DNA of 64,000 nt from Actinocorallia herbida. Its GTDB lineage: Bacteria; Actinomycetota; Actinomycetes; Streptosporangiales; Streptosporangiaceae. The stretch spans positions 9,610,001 to 9,674,000 of the forward strand of contig NZ_RJKE01000001.1 in the NCBI RefSeq assembly GCF_003751225.1. The letters are read 5' to 3'. The notes under the pieces are model-generated. The model searched no databases. It was not told where the DNA came from and saw only the letters and a program-made list of their open reading frames with translations. The position numbers and the translations under genes are program-made. Of this stretch, positions 59,135-64,000 are shown in pieces; within the stretch, counting starts at the first letter, position 1, and each line of letters opens with the position of its first letter.

Positions 59135-59491
59135 TCAGGCGAACCAGGCGGGTGACGCGGTGTTGATCAGGGCGCGGAGGATCGGCGGGGTCTGGAAGGC
59201 CTCCTGGAGGTAGCGGGCCAGGGTCTGGAGGGCGAAGGGGTCTTCGGAGAGGGCGACGAACATGTTCGGCTCCGACTCCAGGGTGATGAGGGGCGCGAGG
59301 TCGGGGGACCGGGACTCCAGGCTCGAGCGGGCCACGCCGTTCCAGCCGCCGCCGTCGCCTTCGCGGTCGCACTCCTTGAAGACGGGTGCGGTGTCCGCCA
59401 TGCAGTCGTCGCTGAGCATGAGGCAGTACGTGCCCGGCCTGTGGTCGTACTCAAAGAAGACGAAAGGCGCGTAGGTGGAACGATCGGTCAC
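59135..59491 (-). CDS. Imm51-like immunity protein (orphan)
   Basis: 118 aa from GTG 59491, which is leaderless: TAAGGT (59499–59504) ends 7 nt upstream. The pattern APFVFFEYDHRPGTYCLMLSDDC … GGGWNGVARSSLE … LESEPNMFVALSEDPFALQTLARYLQEAFQTP resembles the Imm51 family, immunity partners of polymorphic toxins. No toxin gene or secretion component is nearby, so it may be an orphan immunity gene or a domesticated copy. Confidence in the family is moderate. Confidence 0.65.
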   Translation of the reverse strand: MTDRSTYAPFVFFEYDHRPGTYCLMLSDDCMADTAPVFKECDREGDGGGWNGVARSSLESRSPDLAPLITLESEPNMFVALSEDPFALQTLARYLQEAFQTPPILRALINTASPAWFA

Positions 59492-59642
59492 GCCGCCGAC
59501 CTTATAGGAGGGGTCCGTCACTTCCCGGTGGGACGGAGAGAGGGCGATCTCGGGCTCTTGAACGTGCGGCGGCCGAACCCTACTCTCGGGTAATGATCGG
59601 GTCGGGGGGCCGGTTCGGCTCACCACCCCCCAGGAGTCACCT

Positions 59643-61169
59643 ATGGCACGCCGCCTTTCGGCCGCTGTCGCGGCCATGCTCACCGCGGCCTCTCTTATCC
59701 CCGCCGCTCCCGCGCACGCTGCGCCCGCGCAGCGGACGGTGAAGGTACGCAGCTTCGACGGAGTCCGCATCACCACGCACTTCTTCCGCGCGCCGGGACT
59801 GAAGAAGGGCGAGCGCCGCCCTGTGGTCCTTCTCGGCCACGGATGGGCGGGCCGCGGAGAGACCGACCGCAAGGACGGGCAGCTCGGCTACCTGTTGAAG
59901 GCCGGTTACAACGTCGTCACCTGGAACGCCCGAGGGTTCGGCTCCGAGGGCAGCGCGAACGTCGACGATCCGCGCGTCGAAGGCCGCGACATGAAGCGGC
60001 TCATCACCTGGATCGCGAAGCAGCCCGAAGTACGCCTGGACAAGAAGGGCGACCCCAGGCTCGGCATGACGGGCGGCTCCTACGGCGGCGCCATCCAGCT
60101 CGTGACGGCCGGCCTGGACCGTCGCGTGGACGTGATCGTCCCCAGCATCGCCTTCAACAGCCTTGTGGACACCCTGTACACCGACGGCATCTTCCGCGCC
60201 GGCTGGGGGACGCTGCTGTGCAGCGGAGGATTCCTCAACGGGAACAAGCTCTCCTGGCAGGTCCAGAAGGGCTGCGTCACGGGGCTGGCGAGCGGGAAGA
60301 TCCCCGACGACGTCGAGCGCTGGTTCCGCGCGCACGGTCCCGCCCACCTCGTCGAGCGCATCGAGATCCCGACCCTCGTGCTCCAGGGCACCGTGGACAC
60401 GCTCTTCACCCTCCGGGAGGGCATCGCCACCTACCGGACGGTCAAGGGCAACGGGGCGCCCGCGAAGATGATCTGGTTCTGCGGCGGCCACGGCCGCTGC
60501 GCCACGGACGACGGCCCTGACGACCACCTCCAGAAGGCCACCCTCGCCTGGCTCGACAGGTACCTGAACGGCGACCGCAAGGCCGACACCGGACCCGCCT
60601 TCGAGTACATCGACCAGTACGGGGTCTACCGGGGAGCGTCGTCCTACCCGCTCGCTTCGGCCGGATCCCTGGACGCGCGGGGATCGGGCTCCCTGAAGTT
60701 CTCCCGGGCCGACATCTACCCGTACCTGACGCGCGAGGAAGAGAAGTCCGAGAGCGGACTTCCGTTCCCGTCCTACGTCATGGCTGCGGAACCGGCGGAC
60801 AAAGCGGTGAACGTGCCCATCCCGGCTCCGTCCGGGTCCGCCCAGACCGTCGGCTCCCCGCGGCTGACCGTGCACTACAAGGGCGAGGCCAAGAAGGCGA
60901 AGACCGCGCTGTTCGCGCAGATCGTCGACCGCAGGACGGGCAAGGTCGTCGGCAACCAGGCGACGCCGCTGCCCGTCGTGCTCGACGGGCGTCGGCACAC
61001 GGTCACCAGGGACCTCGAGGCGATCGCGCACACCCTGACGCCGGGATCCGATCTCGTCCTCCAGATCGTGCCGATCACCGGGCTGTTCGACTGGCAGCGC
61101 TCGGCCGGGACCGTCGAGCTCGAGGCGAAGATCTCGGTGCCGCTGTCCGTCCCGGGAGAGCGCGGCTGA
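59643..61169 (+). CDS. Secreted CocE/X-Pro dipeptidyl-peptidase-type hydrolase
   Basis: A 508-aa exported hydrolase: signal peptide residues 1–~27 ending AHAAP, alpha/beta core with VLLGHGWAGRGETDRK, WNARGFGSEGS, nucleophile GGSYGGA, and a Pro/Ser-containing lid. Cysteines in LLCSGGFLNG and QKGCVTG may pair. Asp/His positions are in LVLQGTVDTLF and CGGHGRC. The C-terminal ~150 residues form the family's beta-sandwich (LTVHYKGEAKKAKTALFAQIV). AGGAG precedes ATG 59643. Similar design to 40334–41845. Confidence 0.85.
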   Translation: MARRLSAAVAAMLTAASLIPAAPAHAAPAQRTVKVRSFDGVRITTHFFRAPGLKKGERRPVVLLGHGWAGRGETDRKDGQLGYLLKAGYNVVTWNARGFGSEGSANVDDPRVEGRDMKRLITWIAKQPEVRLDKKGDPRLGMTGGSYGGAIQLVTAGLDRRVDVIVPSIAFNSLVDTLYTDGIFRAGWGTLLCSGGFLNGNKLSWQVQKGCVTGLASGKIPDDVERWFRAHGPAHLVERIEIPTLVLQGTVDTLFTLREGIATYRTVKGNGAPAKMIWFCGGHGRCATDDGPDDHLQKATLAWLDRYLNGDRKADTGPAFEYIDQYGVYRGASSYPLASAGSLDARGSGSLKFSRADIYPYLTREEEKSESGLPFPSYVMAAEPADKAVNVPIPAPSGSAQTVGSPRLTVHYKGEAKKAKTALFAQIVDRRTGKVVGNQATPLPVVLDGRRHTVTRDLEAIAHTLTPGSDLVLQIVPITGLFDWQRSAGTVELEAKISVPLSVPGERG

Positions 61170-61178
61170 CCGACGCCG

Positions 61179-61211
61179 ATGGCCCGCCTCCGTGAAGGAG
61201 GCGGGCCATCA
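61179..61211. terminator. Bidirectional terminator
   Basis: GATGGCCCGCCTCC / GGAGGCGGGCCATC, 14-bp perfect stem with a 5-nt loop, between convergent genes. Confidence 0.88.
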
Positions 61212-61235
61212 GCGCGTCGGCGGGGAGGTGGGGCG

Positions 61236-61574
61236 TCACAGGCCCCAGAGTTCGGCCATCCGCAGGTGCGGGGCCGCCTCGGCGTCCCGGCTCTGCCGTT
61301 CGAGGGTGCGGCCCAGCATGAGGTGCGCGTACGCCTCCGTGGGCTCGAGTTCCAGGACGCGTCGCAGCTCCGCCTCGGCACGCCGCAGCTGAGCGGTGTG
61401 GAAGTAGGCGCGCGCCAAGAGCAGCCTCGTGCCGGACTGCGCAGGGAACTCCTCGACCAGCGGCTTCAGCAGGTCGATCGCCGTGCGGTAGTCCTTGGCC
61501 TCGAAGAGCAGGTTCGCCTGGTCCCAGCGCTCGGCTTCCGAACCCACCCCGGGGAAAACGGGAACGATCCTCAT
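61236..61574 (-). CDS. TPR-repeat protein
   Basis: 112 aa starting at ATG 61574 after GAGGAGGGACG. About three helix-turn-helix TPR units are visible (AERWDQANLLFEAKDYRTAIDLLKPLVEEFP; TRLLLARAYFHTAQLRRAEAELRRVLELEP; AYAHLMLGRTLERQSRDAEAAPHLRMA). It probably mediates protein contacts; partner unknown. Commonly found as a small stand-alone TPR protein in actinobacteria. Confidence 0.85.
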   Translation of the reverse strand: MRIVPVFPGVGSEAERWDQANLLFEAKDYRTAIDLLKPLVEEFPAQSGTRLLLARAYFHTAQLRRAEAELRRVLELEPTEAYAHLMLGRTLERQSRDAEAAPHLRMAELWGL

Positions 61575-61704
61575 CGTCCCTCCTCTCACCGGCACTCAAC
61601 GAGGATCCTTCCGGGGATATTTCCGCCCCCGAGGCCGGGGCCGTCGGGGCCACGGCGCTGGATGCCCATACCCACGGCGCCGGCGCGCGTGGTGGGATGG
61701 GCGC

Positions 61705-62334
61705 ATGGGCGTGGTGACGGCGGACCGGCTGGTCCGGGACTTCGGAGGTGGACGACGGGTCGGCCCTGTGGCGTTCGAGGTCGGCGAGGGCGAGATGGCC
61801 GTCCTGCGCGGCGGGAACGGCTCAGGGAAGTCGACGGTTCTGCGGCTCATCTGCGGGGAGGAGCTGCCCGACGAAGGCGAGGTCGCCGTCTGGGGCCGTA
61901 GACCGCGCCGGTCCGAGCGGTGGTTCCGTGCCCGCGTGGGCGTGCTGGACGACGTCAGCGCCTTCCCCGACCTGACGGTCCGCGAGCACCTGATGCTCGT
62001 CGCGGTCGGCCACGGGCTGCGCGACCGCGCAGCGGCCCGGACGGCCTGGGCGATGGACGCCTGCCGCCTCACCGACCACGCCGACGTCAGCCCCTACAAG
62101 CTCAGCAGGGGCCTGCGCCAGCTCCTCGGCATCGCCGCCGTCCTGATCCCCGAGGAGACCCGCCTGCTCCTCCTGGACGAGCCGGAACGACACCTCGACG
62201 CCCGGGCCCGCGCCTGGCTGGTCGACACCCTCACCGCACGGCGCGCCTCGGGGACCGCCATCCTGGCGGCCACCCACAGCCCCGAACTCCTCGCCGCAGC
62301 CTCCACGACCATCGACCTCGGAGATCCCGGATGA
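61705..62334 (+). CDS. ABC transporter ATP-binding protein
   Basis: A 209-aa ATPase: Walker A RGGNGSGKSTV, signature degenerate as KLSRGLRQLLGIAAVL (LSGGQ variant), Walker B RLLLLDEPERHLD, and switch His in AATHS. Walker B catalytic Glu is present. Partner is the permease overlapping its stop. ATG 61705 is preceded by GGTGGGA at 7 nt. Confidence 0.9.
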   Translation: MGVVTADRLVRDFGGGRRVGPVAFEVGEGEMAVLRGGNGSGKSTVLRLICGEELPDEGEVAVWGRRPRRSERWFRARVGVLDDVSAFPDLTVREHLMLVAVGHGLRDRAAARTAWAMDACRLTDHADVSPYKLSRGLRQLLGIAAVLIPEETRLLLLDEPERHLDARARAWLVDTLTARRASGTAILAATHSPELLAAASTTIDLGDPG

Positions 62335-63854
62335 CCCCGCCCGCGTTGGATGAGACGAGGGCGGTGCTCGCGCTGGTGCGCGGCGGGCGCAGGCGGGCGC
62401 GGCGAGGCGGCGTCGCCTACCAGGTCTATGTGGGCGTGCTCGTGGCGGCGGTCGCAGGGCCGACGGCGTGGGCCTCGGTCCGGGACGCGCTGGAGAGCAC
62501 GGCGGATCCTGGGCGGGCCGTGGCGCTGGCGCCCTTCGCGGTGGCCGTGACGGCACTGGCCGTGCTCTGGGGATCGGTGCGCGAGGGCGTCCTGCGCGGG
62601 CCCGTCTCGGTGGACGCGGCGGTGATCGACTGGGTGCTGCCGTCGCCCGTCCGGTGGGAGACGGTGCTCGGTTCGGCGTTCGCCCGGGGCGTCGCCGTGC
62701 GCGCCGCGGCGGGCGCGGCCTTGTGCCTCATCGTGCTCTTCGTCCTGTGGCGGACGGTTCTACCGCTGCCTCCGGTGCCGGGAGCGGCCCTGGCCACCAG
62801 CGCGCTCGCGGGAGCTCTCCTTGGCACCCTGAGCGCGGCGCTCAGAGCGTCGGGGCCGACCTGGATACGACGCTCCTGGTACGCGGCGCTGCTCCTGTTG
62901 CTCGCCAGTGCAGCGGCCCTCGCGTGGAAGGGCGTGCCCGGCGCGTCCGGCGCTCTGTGGTCGGGTCCCTGGGGCTGGGCGGCGCAGGGCGTCGTCGGGG
63001 AGCCGTCCGCCTGGGCGGGGCTCGCCGCACTGGCCGTCGTGACGGTCTGCGCGCTCGTCTTCGCGGCGCGGCGCCTTTCGTCGCGCACCTTCGGTGAGCT
63101 GAGGCGGGGCGCCGAGCTGACGGGCGGACTCAAGGCCGGGTTGTGGCTGGTCGACCCCGGTTGGGCCGCGGGGACCGGAGAGACGGCGCGCGCCGACTTC
63201 TCGGCCTCCGTCCGGGTTCCGCTGCCGACGCTGCCTGTGCTCGCCCCGGCCTGGCGCGATCTCGTCACGCTCCTTCGGGACGTCGACCGGCTGCTCAGGT
63301 CGGCGGTCCTGACCGTGCTCGCGCTCCTCGCGGCGCAGTCGCCGGGGCCGGCGGGCGTCGCCGCGTCCTGCGGGCTGCTCTACCTCGCGGTGTCGGCGCT
63401 GACGGAGGGGGCGCGGTCCTGCGCGGGGGACCCCGGCCGCACCAGATACCTGCCGCTGCGTCCAGAAACATTGGCGCTGGCCTTCGGGCTGACCCCGCTG
63501 GCCGTCGCCGGGACGCTGACCGCGGTCGGCGCGGCCGCCCTGGCGGGCCTGGGCGCGGATCCGGCCGGGCTCGCCCGTGTCGCCCTCCTGCTCCCGGCCG
63601 CGGTGGCGACCGCCCTGGCCGGGGCCTACCGAGGCTTCCTCCCTCAGGCCGCCTTGACGGGGATCGACACCCCCTTCGGCAACAGCGTCCCTTTCCAGGT
63701 CGCGTTCTGGCATGGCGCGGGGCCGGTCACGCTCACGGTGATCGCCCTCGTCGCGCTGCCCGGCGGCCCCGCGGGCGCGGCCTGGCTCGCGGCCGGCACC
63801 GCGCTCGCGGCGCTCTGGGCAGCGCGCCGCGGCGCCCGAGCGCTCACCGCCTGA
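62331..63854 (+). CDS. ABC transporter permease, DUF6297-like
   Basis: A 507-aa membrane protein with about ten TM segments, starting at ATG 62331 inside the ATPase stop (ATGA). It begins with a basic cytosolic stretch, includes DWVLPSPVRWETVLGSAF and a cytosolic domain around residues 255–320 (SSRTFGELRRGAELTGGLKAGLWLVD), and closes with a Pro-rich TM and RRGARALTA. I recognise the pattern as the DUF6297 permease family of actinobacteria; substrate unknown. Together with the ATPase it forms a two-gene exporter. Confidence 0.78.
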   Translation: MTPPALDETRAVLALVRGGRRRARRGGVAYQVYVGVLVAAVAGPTAWASVRDALESTADPGRAVALAPFAVAVTALAVLWGSVREGVLRGPVSVDAAVIDWVLPSPVRWETVLGSAFARGVAVRAAAGAALCLIVLFVLWRTVLPLPPVPGAALATSALAGALLGTLSAALRASGPTWIRRSWYAALLLLLASAAALAWKGVPGASGALWSGPWGWAAQGVVGEPSAWAGLAALAVVTVCALVFAARRLSSRTFGELRRGAELTGGLKAGLWLVDPGWAAGTGETARADFSASVRVPLPTLPVLAPAWRDLVTLLRDVDRLLRSAVLTVLALLAAQSPGPAGVAASCGLLYLAVSALTEGARSCAGDPGRTRYLPLRPETLALAFGLTPLAVAGTLTAVGAAALAGLGADPAGLARVALLLPAAVATALAGAYRGFLPQAALTGIDTPFGNSVPFQVAFWHGAGPVTLTVIALVALPGGPAGAAWLAAGTALAALWAARRGARALTA

Positions 63855-63952
63855 CCGCCGCCGTCGGGCGGACCACCCCGCGTGCGGCCTGACCTGGTGG
63901 GGGATCGGGGAGTTGCCCACAGGGCCTGAAGCGTGGGTTGCGGTGTTCGGCA

Positions 63953-63958
63953 TAGCAT
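63953..63958 (+). promoter_or_regulatory. −10 box of the right-edge kdpD-like gene (leaderless)
   Basis: TAGCAT ending 6 nt before ATG 63965. Confidence 0.55.
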
Positions 63959-63964
63959 TTCGGC

Positions 63965-64000
63965 ATGGCCAGGGGGCAGTTGCGGATCTTTCTGGGCGCC
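63965..64000 (+). CDS. KdpD-type N-terminus (3' partial, second copy)
   Basis: Only 12 codons fit, reading MARGQLRIFLGA. Ten of 12 residues equal the start of KdpD at 51236 (MARGKLRIYLGA), which precedes the APGVGKT P-loop. This suggests a second KdpD or a KdpD-domain/universal-stress protein encoded across the boundary. The rest is out of view. Confidence 0.6.
   Translation, partial: MARGQLRIFLGA

Overview
The window is high-GC actinobacterial chromosome. The evidence is the conserved order rpmG–hadAB–murB–add–tRNA-Trp–secE–nusG–rplKA–(lipoproteins)–rplJL–rpoBC, strong G/C third-position bias, frequent GTG/TTG starts, and leaderless genes with a TANNNT box 6–7 nt upstream of the start codon. 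A complete Mce lipid-import operon between rplL and rpoB, together with DUF2516, SAV_915 and DUF6297 families, suggests Streptosporangiales, possibly Thermomonosporaceae/Actinomadura. That placement is inference from gene content only. No phage, transposase, CRISPR array or rRNA was seen.

Layout. 1–5.3 kb: end of an RsmC-like methyltransferase, an orphan sensor kinase, a divergent MFS exporter/GntR pair sharing a compact operator, and a secreted tripeptidyl-peptidase-like hydrolase. 5.3–15.3 kb: tRNA-Thr, tRNA-Met, L33, HadA/HadB dehydratases, murB, adenosine deaminase (convergent), tRNA-Trp, secE, nusG, rplK, rplA, two paralogous lipoproteins, the L10 leader, rplJ and rplL. 15.7–26.9 kb: mceG, yrbE pair, mceA–F and two Mce-associated proteins, with overlapping or abutting junctions. 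27.1–34.7 kb: rpoB (TTG start) and rpoC.

34.7–46 kb: accessory and housekeeping genes, many leaderless: TetR regulator, 31-codon membrane peptide, nitrobindin, Fur-like regulator, YgfZ, Dtd, class-3 asparaginase, secreted CocE/X-Pro-type hydrolase, BlaI/M56 pair, SGNH lipoprotein, DUF2516, tRNA-Tyr, YajQ. 46.3–54.9 kb: kdp potassium system, with an extra small membrane ORF before kdpF, an enlarged KdpC, and kdpD separated from kdpE by 79-bp tandem repeats.

54.9–64 kb: SAV_915 protein, RAM-domain protein and PLP decarboxylase; an SDR; a possible 7-codon leaderless ORF before a gene that looks like a glycosyltransferase/FAD-oxidoreductase chimera; an orphan Imm51-like gene; a second secreted hydrolase; a TPR protein; an ABC exporter pair; and, cut by the window edge, the first 12 codons of what looks like a second kdpD-type gene.

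The best candidates for something new are the chimeric gene with its tiny upstream ORF, the two-promoter GntR operator with a coupled 13-codon uORF, and the non-standard architecture of the kdp locus. No unmistakable new multi-gene system was seen.
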